Positions 8,995-17,698 of a stretch of 64,000 bases of DNA are shown piece by piece. The notes under the pieces were generated by a model. That model searched no databases, was not told the origin of the DNA, and saw only the letters and a program-made list of their open reading frames with translations. Each line of letters opens with the position of its first letter. The stretch's first letter is position 1. This DNA is from Jannaschia donghaensis (lineage in GTDB: Bacteria; Pseudomonadota; Alphaproteobacteria; Rhodobacterales; Rhodobacteraceae). The stretch is taken from the NCBI RefSeq assembly GCF_001403795.1, contig NZ_CXSU01000012.1:1526114-1590113 (forward strand), read 5' to 3'. The position numbers were made by a program, and so were the translations under genes.

Positions 8995-9893
8995 CCGTCG
9001 ATCGGGGCAGCGGTGACGCGGTCGGATGCGAAGTTGGCCGGATGGGTCCGCGTCAGGAAATCCTTGTCGAGCTCCCAACTGACGAACAGCGGCACCTCGT
9101 CGGCGGCACCCGCAGGCTCGCCCAGCCATTCGGGCCGTTCGACGGGCCGCATCGACGCGTGCAGGCCGTTGCAGAACGGCTGGCTCACCAGCCAGCGACG
9201 CATATCCTCGCGCTTGCGCGACGAATGAAACGGACCCCAGTCGGCGGCCACGCCCCGCATCCCCTGGCTAACGACACCGTCGCGCGGCACGGTCCGGTTC
9301 AGGATACGCACCGCACAGGCCATGTTGAGCGCGCCGTCCTTGAGCGCATCCCCGGTCCGCGCCTCGCAGCCATAGCCGCGCGCCGTCGCGGGCAGGATTT
9401 GGACCAGACCGTACCACAGCCCGCCGCCGCCCACGGCCGTGGGCCGATAGGTGCTTTCGTGCTTGGACAACGTGGACAGAAGACCGGCCCAGAACGCCTT
9501 CCGCTCCCATTCGCCGCTGTCGGCATAGGCGGGACACCACTGCTGAATGTCGCGCGGGACGGTTTCGACCAACCGTTCGCCATGATTATCCAAGGCCCGC
9601 ATCGCCGCCGCCGTCCAGCGGGAGGAGCCGCGGATGTGATCCCAGCGAAGATCGGGAAGGTCCTGGACCTGCGGCCGCGATCTGGGCAGGGCGGAGGTCG
9701 TCGGCGCAAGGCCGGATTTCCGCGGCGTGGCCAGCGACATCGTGCTGAGCGTCGTGGTCAGCGCGGCGCTTTGCGTTGTCGGGACCGCGATCTCGGGTGT
9801 CGGACGAATGTCGGCACTTGCGACACCTGCGGCAAGACCAAAAATCGTGGCGAACGCGGTCACACGCGTCAGCCGCGTAGATCGATTCGTCAT
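8991..9893 (-). CDS. Secreted lytic transglycosylase (SLT domain)
   Basis: The 300-residue protein begins with a signal peptide ending ...AAGVASA before Asp. A Pro/Thr-rich linker to about residue 80 leads into a lysozyme-like domain. The likely catalytic Glu146 lies in LSKHEST, and GLWYGLVQILPATARGYG corresponds to the family's G-L-x-Q-x-x-P-x-T segment. It would cleave peptidoglycan between MurNAc and GlcNAc in the periplasm. I chose the ATG at 9893 (residue 16 of the longer frame) because the signal peptide starts there and a GGGGGG tract lies seven bases upstream. Two cysteine-containing loops suggest a disulphide-stabilised catalytic domain. Confidence 0.85.
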   Translation of the reverse strand: MTNRSTRLTRVTAFATIFGLAAGVASADIRPTPEIAVPTTQSAALTTTLSTMSLATPRKSGLAPTTSALPRSRPQVQDLPDLRWDHIRGSSRWTAAAMRALDNHGERLVETVPRDIQQWCPAYADSGEWERKAFWAGLLSTLSKHESTYRPTAVGGGGLWYGLVQILPATARGYGCEARTGDALKDGALNMACAVRILNRTVPRDGVVSQGMRGVAADWGPFHSSRKREDMRRWLVSQPFCNGLHASMRPVERPEWLGEPAGAADEVPLFVSWELDKDFLTRTHPANFASDRVTAAPIDG

Positions 9894-10052
9894 ATATGCA
9901 CCCCCCGGAGCGGACTTGAATTCACTGAAACGAACCATGCCTTGTGGGACAAAGCCGTTTCAACACTAGATATAGCGGTCCTGAACACTTGGGACAGGTG
10001 GCAGCCGATCCCGGACCTCGGGTTTCGTATCACTTCGGTCCAAATCGGCAAA

Positions 10053-10072
10053 GCGCCCGCCCGGCGGGGCGC
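10053..10072 (-). terminator. GC-rich hairpin downstream of the hypothetical gene
   Basis: GCGCCCGCC and GGCGGGGCGC pair with one bulge directly past the stop of the gene that ends at 10077. On the minus strand a short TTTG follows. It may serve as that gene's terminator; the T-tract is minimal. Confidence 0.3.
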
Positions 10073-10076
10073 GACA

Positions 10077-10586
10077 TCACGCCGATAGAAGCGATCGTCC
10101 GGCGGCGCGAAGAAGCGCTTGGGCATAAATTTGATGCAGCGGCAGCAGCGCCCGCGCGGCGATCGGCAAATGACCGTTCCGCGCCACGACGACCGATCCG
10201 AAATGAAGGCGCGTGCCCCGTTCGAGCGACACAACCGCCAGCCACGACATCGTGTATCCACCCAGATCGGTCAGCCAGATCTGGTTCGCCGACCGCCCCG
10301 AGACCGACCAGGCGGCGAACCTGTCCGACTGGTTATCGGCCAGACGCGCGACGTCTTCGTCGGTGATCTTGCGCCACAGGGCTAGTCGAAGCACGCCGCG
10401 TTCCGCACGGAACAGGCGTGTCGCGTAGAAGGCCGCGATGAACGCCTCCAGGCGCACCGTCCGCGCAATATCCAAGGTATAGCAATCGGTATAGGTCCCC
10501 GGCACGTCCGCCGCCCGTGCGATCAGGCTCCAATCCGGCAGATCGGTCTTGCGCAACCGTCCATGCACTGTGTCGGAATCGACCAC
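10077..10586 (-). CDS. Hypothetical protein (possibly DUF2867-like)
   Basis: This 169-residue protein is predicted to start at a GTG at 10586 with AGGAGG seven bases upstream, a strong ribosome site. The frame continues far upstream, but that part is antisense to gatB. The sequence contains [29 protein letters not shown] and [20 protein letters not shown], giving an alternation of helices and strands with no membrane segment or signal peptide. The pattern faintly resembles DUF2867 proteins; I do not recognise it with confidence. It diverges from gatB, sharing a 135-bp upstream region. Confidence 0.65.
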   Translation of the reverse strand: MVDSDTVHGRLRKTDLPDWSLIARAADVPGTYTDCYTLDIARTVRLEAFIAAFYATRLFRAERGVLRLALWRKITDEDVARLADNQSDRFAAWSVSGRSANQIWLTDLGGYTMSWLAVVSLERGTRLHFGSVVVARNGHLPIAARALLPLHQIYAQALLRAAGRSLLSA

Positions 10587-10721
10587 GACAAATCCTCCTA
10601 CAGGTCTTTGCAACCCTGCCCCGCATCGCGGGACCCCGTCGCCGGCCACGGTGACGCACCCGCGTCTTGCCCCGCAGGCGGGCGGGGCGTAAACCGCCCC
10701 TGTTCCAGACCGGAGGCCCCC

Positions 10722-12236
10722 ATGCTCGACACCCAACTGCCCACCCCGAAGCCCCGCGTCATCGCCGGCGAGACGCACGACTGGGAATTGGTCATCGGGA
10801 TGGAGGTGCACGCGCAGGTGGCATCGAAGGCCAAGCTCTTCTCGGGCGCCTCCACCACCTTCGGGGCAGAGCCGAATTCCAACGTGGCGTTCGTGGATGC
10901 GGGCATGCCCGGAATGCTTCCCGTCATCAACGAATTCTGCGTCGAGCAGGCGGTGCGCACGGGTCTTGGCCTGCACGCCGAAATCCATCTGAAGTCGGCC
11001 TTCGACCGCAAGAATTACTTCTATCCCGACTTGCCGCAAGGCTATCAGATTTCGCAACTCTACGAGCCGATCGTGGGTGAAGGCGAAGTTTTGGTGGAGC
11101 TGGGCGACGGAACCGCGCGCCGTGTCCGCATCGAGCGCATTCATCTGGAACAGGACGCGGGCAAGTCGATCCACGATATGGATCCGTCGATGTCCTTCGT
11201 CGACCTCAACCGCACGGGCGTTGCGCTGATGGAAATCGTGTCGCGCCCCGACATTCGCGGCCCCGAAGAGGCGGCCGCTTATGTCACCAAGCTGCGTCAG
11301 ATCATGCGCTATCTGGGAACCTGCGACGGCAACATGCAGAACGGCAACCTGCGCGCGGATGTGAATGTCTCGGTCTGTCGCCCCGGCCAGTACGAAAAAT
11401 ACTGGGAGACCCAGGATTTCGACCACTTGGGGACCCGCTGCGAAATCAAGAACATGAACTCCATGCGGTTCATCCAGGCCGCCATCGATGTGGAGGCCCG
11501 GCGCCAGATCGCGATCCTGGAGTCCGGTGGCTCCGTCACGCAGGAAACCCGGCTCTACGACGTCGAGAAGAACGAGACGCGGTCCATGCGGAGCAAGGAG
11601 GAGGCGCATGACTATCGCTACTTCCCCGACCCCGATCTGATGCCCCTGGAGATCGAGCAGGCCTGGGTCGACGACATCGCCGCCACCCTGCCCGAACTGC
11701 CCGACGCCAAGAAGGCGCGTTTCGTCGCCGATTTCGGCCTATCGGATTACGACGCCAGCGTGCTGACCGCCGACACGGACGCCGCGAAATACTTCGAGGC
11801 GGTGGCCGCGACGTCCGGCAACGGCAAAGCGTCGGCGAACTGGGTCATCAACAACCTCTTCGGCAAGCTCAAGGAAGACGAGAAGGACATCGAGGAGAGC
11901 CCGATGACGCCAGCCCAGTTGGGCGGGATCCTCAAGCTGATCGAGGCGGGCGACATTTCCGGCAAGATCGCCAAGGACCTGTTCGAGATCGTCTATGTCG
12001 AAGGCGGCGATCCGGCGCAGGTGGTCGAGGCGCGCGGCATGAAGCAGGTCACCGACACCGGTGCCATCGAAACGGCGGTGGACGAGATCATCGCCGCCAA
12101 TCCCGCGCAGGTCGAAAAGGCACGGGAAAACCCCAAGTTGGCGGGATGGTTCGTCGGACAGGTGATGAAGGCGACCGGCGGCAAGGCGAACCCGGCCGTG
12201 GTCAACCAGGTCGTGAGCGCCAAGCTGGGCCTTTGA
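10722..12236 (+). CDS. gatB: Asp/Glu-tRNA amidotransferase subunit B
   Basis: The 504-residue protein carries the GatB N-terminal kinase-like domain with [13 protein letters not shown] and the signature [19 protein letters not shown] around residues 90-108. [13 protein letters not shown] follows, with a C-terminal YqeY-like helical domain ending NQVVSAKLG. With GatC and GatA it converts Glu-tRNA(Gln) and Asp-tRNA(Asn) to Gln-tRNA(Gln) and Asn-tRNA(Asn). GatA and GatC are not in the window, so the subunits are encoded separately. The ATG at 10722 has GGAGG six bases upstream. Two small genes follow at three bases and with overlap, so gatB heads a short operon. Confidence 0.98.
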   Translation: MLDTQLPTPKPRVIAGETHDWELVIGMEVHAQVASKAKLFSGASTTFGAEPNSNVAFVDAGMPGMLPVINEFCVEQAVRTGLGLHAEIHLKSAFDRKNYFYPDLPQGYQISQLYEPIVGEGEVLVELGDGTARRVRIERIHLEQDAGKSIHDMDPSMSFVDLNRTGVALMEIVSRPDIRGPEEAAAYVTKLRQIMRYLGTCDGNMQNGNLRADVNVSVCRPGQYEKYWETQDFDHLGTRCEIKNMNSMRFIQAAIDVEARRQIAILESGGSVTQETRLYDVEKNETRSMRSKEEAHDYRYFPDPDLMPLEIEQAWVDDIAATLPELPDAKKARFVADFGLSDYDASVLTADTDAAKYFEAVAATSGNGKASANWVINNLFGKLKEDEKDIEESPMTPAQLGGILKLIEAGDISGKIAKDLFEIVYVEGGDPAQVVEARGMKQVTDTGAIETAVDEIIAANPAQVEKARENPKLAGWFVGQVMKATGGKANPAVVNQVVSAKLGL

Positions 12237-12239
12237 GCG

Positions 12240-12476
12240 GTGCGCCAGCGCGACACACTGCTGGTCTGGAACGAAAGGGTACGGCTTTTCGCGGGCTTTC
12301 TCAACGCGCTTGCCCTGGGTCTGGTGGGCTTTGCGGTGCTGCGCCCCTTGACCGAAGACGTCGCCCTGCTTTCGGGCCTGTCGGCAGGCTGGGCGGCGGT
12401 CGGGCTGGCAATTCACGTCGCGGCACACTATGTTATGGGACAGTTGAAGAAGGAGGACGTACCCGATGACTTATGA
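12240..12476 (+). CDS. Small two-helix membrane protein downstream of gatB
   Basis: The 78-residue protein starts at GTG three bases after the gatB stop and ends in KKEDVPDDL. Two hydrophobic stretches (LFAGFLNALALGLVGFAVL and LSGLSAGWAAVGLAIHVAA) predict a helical hairpin with a charged C-terminus. I do not recognise a family. Tight spacing implies translational coupling to gatB. The 49-residue gene begins inside its end, so the three form one unit. Function is unknown. Confidence 0.65.
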   Translation: MRQRDTLLVWNERVRLFAGFLNALALGLVGFAVLRPLTEDVALLSGLSAGWAAVGLAIHVAAHYVMGQLKKEDVPDDL

Positions 12477-12615
12477 AATCGCCGTGCCGATCTTCGCACT
12501 GGCCATCGCCATCATCGGAGCCGGCTACTTCAAATGGGCCGGTGACCGGCTGGAGGCACGCCTCGACGCGCGCGATGCCGAACGCCGCAACAAGCGGGAT
12601 CATCCTGCCGAATAG
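12466..12615 (+). CDS. 49-residue single-helix membrane protein
   Basis: A short frame begins ATG at 12466, overlaps the previous gene by eleven bases, and has a perfect AGGAGG at 12451-12456. The product begins MTYEIAVPIFALAIAIIGAG, one membrane helix, followed by a basic/acidic amphipathic tail (DRLEARLDARDAERRNKRD). The overlap and strong ribosome site argue that it is translated. Partnership with the 78-residue neighbour is likely from position alone. No family is recognised. Confidence 0.6.
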   Translation: MTYEIAVPIFALAIAIIGAGYFKWAGDRLEARLDARDAERRNKRDHPAE

Positions 12616-12672
12616 GGTGTGACGTCGTCAAACCTCCGGGCTTTGACCACATTGCTGCCACGACTACGGTTC

Positions 12673-12999
12673 ATGCCACGTAGTATGAGCCAAATGCCGC
12701 AAATCTCCGATGTCATATACGAATACGACGTCATTCCCGCGCCCAAAAAGCCGCAGCGCATCGCTGGCCTGACCCGCGAGGATGACCGCGTCGCCCACGA
12801 ACTCAGCGAACTCTTCAATGATATGGCCGTCGAAGGCTGGGAATACGTGCGCGCCGATACCATCAACATCGACGACGTGACCGGGATCGCCGGCAACGTG
12901 CCCAAGGCCCACACACTTCTGGTCTTTCGCCGCCCGCTGATCCTGCCTGCCGTGCCGACGCAGCGCGACGCCCTTGTGCTGGCGGATCGCATCGCCTGA
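12673..12999 (+). CDS. DUF4177-like protein
   Basis: The core sequence has VIYEYDVIPAPKKPQR, then FNDMAVEGWEYVRADTI and TLLVFRRPLILP, the pattern of DUF4177 proteins (a short beta-rich domain with a GWEYV signature). Of three possible ATGs (12673, 12685, 12694) I list the outermost; none has a clear ribosome site, and the last would begin directly before the conserved strand. Function is unknown. It lies 57 bases after the small membrane-protein gene and converges on the LysR gene. Confidence 0.7.
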   Translation: MPRSMSQMPQISDVIYEYDVIPAPKKPQRIAGLTREDDRVAHELSELFNDMAVEGWEYVRADTINIDDVTGIAGNVPKAHTLLVFRRPLILPAVPTQRDALVLADRIA

Positions 13000-13014
13000 T
13001 CGAACGGCGACGGC

Positions 13015-13851
13015 TCAGGCCCCGGCGCGGGTTTCCAGATATCCCCCGATCGCATCCAGCGCCGCCCGGATCGGCGGTTCATTGCGTGCGTCGTGGTGGG
13101 CGACCAGCCACTGCGCGCTGCGCAACTCCGCAATCGGGTCGGACAGGCGCATCAACCCCTCCATTCGATCCCCGGCAAAGGTCGGCAGGACGATGCGCCC
13201 GATCCCCGCGCGGGCAAGTGCCGCGGCAAGATGCGGCACGTTTGCGCGCGTCACGATCTGCCCGCTGTGATGATCCGCGACCCAGCGGCTCGACGGGGTG
13301 ACGGGCGCGGTTTCCGCAGGACCGATCCAGCCTTCGATCGTCGCATCGCGGCCATAGACGGCGTAGTCGACCGTGCCGATCTGACGCCCCGCCAGCCATG
13401 GCTGATCCGGGCGTCGGTTGCGCACGCCGATGTCGACCTCGCGCCGCGCGATATCCAGGTCGAGGTCGCAATAGATGAATTCTGGCAGCCAGGTCGCTTC
13501 GGGTGTCCAGAACCGTGCCAGCCGTTCCGCCAGATCGGCCGCGGTCCAGGTGCCCGCCGAAATCCGCACCGGGACCGGCCCCTGATCGCGGGTGCGCCAC
13601 TGGTCGAGTTGCCGCGCCGCCTCCTCCATGTCGCGGGCCCTGTCGGCCAAAGCACGGCCCTCTGCGGTCAGCGCATAGCCCTCGGCCCCATGCCGGAACA
13701 GATGCCGGCCCATCGACGCCTCGAAGGCCTTCATCCGGCGGCTCAGGGTCGCAGGGCTGACGCCCAGGGCTTCGGCCGCACGGGCCAAGCCCCCGGCCCG
13801 CGCGATGGCCGAGAAATAAGCGATGTCGTTCCAGTCAGGTCCGGTTTTCAT
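13015..13851 (-). CDS. LysR-family transcriptional regulator
   Basis: The 278-residue protein has an N-terminal winged helix (WNDIAYFSAIARAGGLARAAE then LGVSPATLSRRMKAFE, residues about 6-45) and a periplasmic-binding-like C-terminal domain. LysR proteins normally control a divergent neighbour in response to a small ligand; here a short Arg-rich frame starts 87 bases away on the other strand. I chose the ATG at 13851, which gives a standard family N-terminus; the longer open frame upstream is antisense. At 278 residues it is slightly shorter than the usual 290-310. Confidence 0.9.
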   Translation of the reverse strand: MKTGPDWNDIAYFSAIARAGGLARAAEALGVSPATLSRRMKAFEASMGRHLFRHGAEGYALTAEGRALADRARDMEEAARQLDQWRTRDQGPVPVRISAGTWTAADLAERLARFWTPEATWLPEFIYCDLDLDIARREVDIGVRNRRPDQPWLAGRQIGTVDYAVYGRDATIEGWIGPAETAPVTPSSRWVADHHSGQIVTRANVPHLAAALARAGIGRIVLPTFAGDRMEGLMRLSDPIAELRSAQWLVAHHDARNEPPIRAALDAIGGYLETRAGA

Positions 13852-13937
13852 TTTTGAAACCCTACTCCCGGTTCCGGGCGGTGAACAGCGGGCGGTCGGG
13901 ACGATACTTTCGACGTGTTCGCAAAAGGAGCAATTCG

Positions 13938-14171
13938 ATGACACCGATCCTTCGTCCCCTCCACCTGCCCGACCAGCCACGGACCGGCTATGCCATGGAA
14001 CGTGCTCGCGTCGACGCCCGCCTGCGCCAGATGCGTCGCCGCGCGCGACGGTGCCGCGCCATGCGGTTGCGTCGGGCCTTCCTTCGTGCAGGCACCAATA
14101 AGCTAGCGGGTCTTCGGACTGTCCTATCCGTCCGCAGGTCCCGATTTCGCGATCTGCTTCATCCGCGCTAG
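13938..14171 (+). CDS. Short Arg-rich protein divergent from lysR
   Basis: A 77-residue frame starts ATG at 13938 with AAGGAG at 13925-13930. The product begins MTPILRPLHLPDQPRTGYAM and is strongly basic, with runs such as RLRQMRRRARRCRAMRLRR. The good ribosome site and position opposite the LysR gene support expression. High Arg content is also what GC-rich non-coding sequence produces, so this is a tentative call. No family is recognised. The hydrolase gene starts 27 bases later. Confidence 0.35.
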   Translation: MTPILRPLHLPDQPRTGYAMERARVDARLRQMRRRARRCRAMRLRRAFLRAGTNKLAGLRTVLSVRRSRFRDLLHPR

Positions 14172-14198
14172 ACTGGCTCCCCACAACTGGAGGATGCC

Positions 14199-15059
14199 AT
14201 GATCACCGTCGTATCACACCGCCTTGATCCCGCGAACGGGAAGCCGCCGTTCCACGGCACGCTGACCGCCGGCAGCGCCCCGACCCTCGGCCTGATCCGC
14301 CGTGAACGCTGGCTTCCGACCGTCGCGGACCATAGCGGCGACGGCTCTGTCCTGATCCTCGTGCATGGTTACAACACGCCGCGAGAGCGCTTCTACGAGC
14401 GTCTGCTGGACCTCGCGCCTCGGATGCGGGCGGAAGGCTTCACGGGGGCTTTCGTGGGATTTGACTGGCCCGCCGGTGGAAATCCGTTCGGCTATGACGG
14501 CGACCGGACGCGCGCCATCGCGGCCGCACCGCGTCTGATGAACGATGTAATCCGCCCCCTGGCCCGCCAGTTCGGCGCGGCGCAAACCCACCTGCTGGCC
14601 CATTCCATGGGGAGCTTTCTTACCATCCGCGCCCTGCGCAGCGGCGCGCCGGGCGGACAGCTGCTGGGGCACGCCATAATGACTGCGTCCGATGTCGACC
14701 GGGATGCGCTGGCACCGGGCCGGTCCGCGGGCGACGTCCTCGCCGCCCGCGCCCGCCGCCTGACGCATTATCACAATACGCAGGACGAGGTGCTGGCTGT
14801 GCCCGGCACGGTGGTCAACGGCTTGCGTCAACGCTCGGGGCGCCGTGGCCTGCCGGCCCGCCGCTACTCGACCCATCAGGATGTGCATTGCACCGACCAC
14901 TACGCCGAACAAAGGCGCGGATCCGGGCTTACGGATGCGGCTCTGTTTCAGTTTTCGCATGGCTGGTGGTTCGAGGACGACACATGGGTCGCCGACGCGG
15001 CCCAGACACTACGCCGCGACCCGGCCGCCGACCAACCGCACAGCCGCGAGTTGGCCTGA
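14199..15059 (+). CDS. DUF900-type alpha/beta hydrolase
   Basis: The 286-residue protein contains the oxyanion strand VLILVHGYNTPRERFYERLL, the segment FVGFDWPAGGNPFGYDGDR and the nucleophile elbow AHSMGS with Ser136. This is the architecture of the DUF900 esterase/lipase-like family. Candidate Asp and His partners are in HNTQDEVLAVPG and the late HQDVHC region. There is no signal peptide, so it is probably cytoplasmic. The substrate is unknown. GGAGG lies five bases before the ATG. Confidence 0.8.
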   Translation: MITVVSHRLDPANGKPPFHGTLTAGSAPTLGLIRRERWLPTVADHSGDGSVLILVHGYNTPRERFYERLLDLAPRMRAEGFTGAFVGFDWPAGGNPFGYDGDRTRAIAAAPRLMNDVIRPLARQFGAAQTHLLAHSMGSFLTIRALRSGAPGGQLLGHAIMTASDVDRDALAPGRSAGDVLAARARRLTHYHNTQDEVLAVPGTVVNGLRQRSGRRGLPARRYSTHQDVHCTDHYAEQRRGSGLTDAALFQFSHGWWFEDDTWVADAAQTLRRDPAADQPHSRELA

Positions 15060-15079
15060 CCGACCCGCGACAGCCCGGC

Positions 15080-15346
15080 CTAGCCCGCCTCCCCCGTCGA
15101 CAAATCCATCGACAGCGCATGGATGGTCTGCATCACATCCCCCAACGCCGCATGGACCATGCGATGCCTTGCCAGCCGCGATTTGCCAGCGAAGGCATCC
15201 GACGCGATGACGACGTGCCAGTGGCTTTCCCCGGTGCCGTCGTCGCCCGCGTGGCCCGCGTGTTTACCGCTCTCGTTGCGGACTTCCAATGCAGTCGGAG
15301 ACAGCGCCCGTGACAGCCGCTCGTGGATGGTCGTTTCCATGGTCAT
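15080..15346 (-). CDS. bolA: BolA-family protein
   Basis: The 88-residue protein matches BolA in length and motifs: an N-terminal helix TTIHERLSRALSPTALEVRN, then SHWHVVIASDAFAGKSRLARH with its conserved HWHV and F-x-G-K-x-x-x-x-R-H elements, and a C-terminal VMQTIHALSMDL helix. BolA proteins bind monothiol glutaredoxins and iron-sulphur clusters and influence iron homeostasis. It diverges from the J-domain gene across 88 bases. Confidence 0.93.
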   Translation of the reverse strand: MTMETTIHERLSRALSPTALEVRNESGKHAGHAGDDGTGESHWHVVIASDAFAGKSRLARHRMVHAALGDVMQTIHALSMDLSTGEAG

Positions 15347-15434
15347 GGATTTTTCCTCTCATTTGGGCGTCAAGCCCTTCCCTCTGCCGCTGCAATGACT
15401 AATCTCTGACGCCTCAGGACGTAAGGGGTGTGCC

Positions 15435-16049
15435 ATGACCAAGAACGACCCGTTCAACTTCGACATGCGGGTGTCGACGGCGAAGAAGCGCAACCCACGC
15501 GGCAAGCGCGGCATGTCGGGCGCGGTCGATACGTCGACGCGCGTGTGCGAACATGAGGGCTGCGAAGAGGGCGGCAAATACCGCGCGCCCAAGTCGCGCG
15601 ACACGAAGGATGACTACTACTGGTTCTGCAAGGATCACGTGCGCGAATACAATTCCAAGTGGTCCTTTTTCGACGGCGCGACCGAAGCCGAGTTGGCCCG
15701 GCAAGCCGGGGCAGACGAACGTCCGACCCAGCCATTCAAGAAGACCATCGAGGAACGGGCCTGGTCCCGACTGGGGATCGAAGACGCGCATCAGGTGCTG
15801 GGCGGCAATGCCACGCGCAATCCGGGTCGCGGCGTCGTGGGTCGCAAGCTGCCCCCGACCGAGCGCAAGGCCCTGGATATCCTGGAGGCGAAGGACGATT
15901 GGGACAAGGCCGCGCTGCGCAAGGCCTACAAATCGCTCATCAAGGTGCTGCATCCCGACATGAATGGCGGCGATCGCAGTCAGGAGGAGCAGCTGGGCGA
16001 GGTCGTCTGGGCCTGGGATCAGCTGAAGGACAGCCGCAACTTCAAGTGA
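15435..16049 (+). CDS. J-domain protein with N-terminal Cys/His cluster
   Basis: The 204-residue protein has a C-terminal J domain with HPD at residues 173-175 in a typical helix II-loop-helix III (RKAYKSLIKVLHPDMNGGD, then VVWAWDQLK). J domains stimulate Hsp70/DnaK ATPases. The N-terminal half contains Cys38, Cys43, Cys65 and His68 (C-x4-C, then C-x2-H), a plausible zinc site not found in DnaJ itself. The gene is divergent from bolA and in the same 6-kb neighbourhood as cobS and cobT, so a role in assembling or remodelling metal-linked complexes is possible but unproven. Confidence 0.88.
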   Translation: MTKNDPFNFDMRVSTAKKRNPRGKRGMSGAVDTSTRVCEHEGCEEGGKYRAPKSRDTKDDYYWFCKDHVREYNSKWSFFDGATEAELARQAGADERPTQPFKKTIEERAWSRLGIEDAHQVLGGNATRNPGRGVVGRKLPPTERKALDILEAKDDWDKAALRKAYKSLIKVLHPDMNGGDRSQEEQLGEVVWAWDQLKDSRNFK

Positions 16050-16062
16050 TGCGGCGCGCCAT

Positions 16063-17232
16063 TCAGCGGCGTCCCGGATCCTGCCATTCGTTCAAATAGG
16101 ATGCCACCGGCTTCAAGGGTTCAGGCCGGTAAGGCTTGAACCCGTCGCCTTTGGCCTCGAACGCCCAGCGTTGGCGGGCCGGCAGGCTGACATCCTCAAA
16201 CCGACCGACCGGGTCGCGCGGCGCGCCGTATTTGCGCATCAGCCCCGCGACCAGGCCGCCGCTGGGAACGGTATGATTGTGCAGCGGGGCCATCGGATCG
16301 CCTTCGGTCCGGATCGTCTTCGCCACCATCGGGTCGAATCCCAACCCGCTGGCCCGCGCGCCGTCCATCATCCAAGTCAGGGCATTGGCGCTCAGCCCCG
16401 TCAGGTCGCCGCCCCCGCCGACCGACCCGTGATCGCCCGCGAAATACTGTTGCAGATATGGCGGATCGTCATGACCCGCGTTCAGCGTTTCCAGATTGGT
16501 CCAAAGCGTCGGGCGGAACGACTTGCGCGTCTCGTCCAAAGCCACTGCATGGCGGGCGGCGCGGACCATCGATGTAAGACCCGTATCGTGGAAGGCGTAT
16601 TTGCGATTGAGAAGCGGGGCGGCGGTGAAATGCCCCGGCACGCCCAGCGCGCCCACCGTGTCCCAGACCCCCAGATAAGTGATGTCGAATGGCACCGCCG
16701 ATGTGGCACCGAATTCGGCGTAGACGGCCGCGTCGTCCGGATCGACAAGGAACCACGGCGCGAACCGGGCCCGCCATTCCGCATTGCGCCGCTGCCGCCG
16801 CTCCGCCGTTTCGATCCGTTTCTGGGAATAACGGCGCACGGCTTCGGGAATACGGTCGAGGTCGGCGCGCGCCAGAAGCCCGGTAAAGCGGATGAATCCC
16901 ACAAGCGACCGGGCCGTGAACGCCCCCCGCGAAAAGCCGAAGACATAGACCTCATCGCCCGGCTCATAAAGGAACACGAGGTGGCGATAGGCCTCCATCA
17001 CGTTGGCCATCAGCCCGAACCCCAGCGCGCCGCCCAGCCAGCGGTCCATTGCCTTGGACAGGCCGGTGACGCCGCGTCGCCCGGTTCCCACGCCTTCGAC
17101 ATAGATCGGGACCTGCACGCGCCCGTCGTCCCCCTGCGGCGACAGCGCCTGACCCAGCCGGACCACGTTGGTGGGAAACGGCGCCTCGGCCGCGTTCCAT
17201 GTGCCGTCGCACAGAATGACGATGCGTTTCAT
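16063..17232 (-). CDS. DUF2235-domain alpha/beta hydrolase
   Basis: The 389-residue protein begins MKRIVILCDGTWN, the DUF2235 signature, and has the serine elbow GFSRGAFTARS with Ser101. DUF2235 enzymes are alpha/beta hydrolases; some are type VI secretion phospholipase effectors, but there are no secretion or immunity genes here, so a housekeeping esterase is equally likely. No signal peptide is visible. It converges on the J-domain gene with 13 bases between stops and diverges from the DUF2188 gene. Confidence 0.88.
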   Translation of the reverse strand: MKRIVILCDGTWNAAEAPFPTNVVRLGQALSPQGDDGRVQVPIYVEGVGTGRRGVTGLSKAMDRWLGGALGFGLMANVMEAYRHLVFLYEPGDEVYVFGFSRGAFTARSLVGFIRFTGLLARADLDRIPEAVRRYSQKRIETAERRQRRNAEWRARFAPWFLVDPDDAAVYAEFGATSAVPFDITYLGVWDTVGALGVPGHFTAAPLLNRKYAFHDTGLTSMVRAARHAVALDETRKSFRPTLWTNLETLNAGHDDPPYLQQYFAGDHGSVGGGGDLTGLSANALTWMMDGARASGLGFDPMVAKTIRTEGDPMAPLHNHTVPSGGLVAGLMRKYGAPRDPVGRFEDVSLPARQRWAFEAKGDGFKPYRPEPLKPVASYLNEWQDPGRR

Positions 17233-17369
17233 GACGTCATCATATCACGGAATCGGTCGCCGTGGTCGCGCAGTTTTCACGATGCCCACCGGAATCGGTT
17301 CGCAAATTCTTGGAACCGTCCCGATGCCCCGGGGCTTCAATTGTACAGATCCAGACAGGAGACCTGCAA

Positions 17370-17654
17370 ATGTCCGAGAATTATCACCTGACCTACAGCG
17401 CCGAAAACCAACAATGGACGGTCAAGAAGGAAGGCGGCAGTCGCCCGTCGGATCAGTTCGAGAGCCACTCCAAGGCCCTGAAGCGTGCACGCGAACTGGC
17501 GCGCAACAATTCTGTGAACCTCATCTTGCATGACGAAGATGGCAAGATCACCGGAACCGAGACGGCCGAAGACCTTGAGAGCACCGTCATGTCGCGCCTT
17601 GCCGACAAGGCGGAAGGCGCGATCAAGACGGTGACCGGCGCGCTCAAGCGCTGA
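17370..17654 (+). CDS. DUF2188-family small protein
   Basis: The 94-residue protein begins MSENYHLTYSAENQQWTVKKEGG and continues SHSKALKRARELARNNSVNLILHDEDGKI, the strand-helix-strand pattern of DUF2188. These are small cytoplasmic proteins of unknown function. The ATG at 17370 has AGGAGA eight bases upstream. An extension of about 35 residues after the domain is helical. It converges on the YbaB-type gene with a strong hairpin in between. Confidence 0.82.
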   Translation: MSENYHLTYSAENQQWTVKKEGGSRPSDQFESHSKALKRARELARNNSVNLILHDEDGKITGTETAEDLESTVMSRLADKAEGAIKTVTGALKR

Positions 17655-17666
17655 CCCGATCCAGGA

Positions 17667-17688
17667 GCCCCCGGCGTCAACCGGGGGC
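17667..17688. terminator. Bidirectional hairpin between convergent genes
   Basis: GCCCCCGG and CCGGGGGC form a perfect 8-bp stem with loop CGTCAA between the stops of the DUF2188 gene and the YbaB-like gene. Neither strand has a T-tract after the stem, so termination may be factor-assisted. Confidence 0.5.
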
Positions 17689-17698
17689 ATCCACATCT

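Noticed and set aside
10587-11609. Extension of the hypothetical protein into gatB
   Set aside because: This part is antisense to gatB. A GTG with AGGAGG at 10586 gives a better start.
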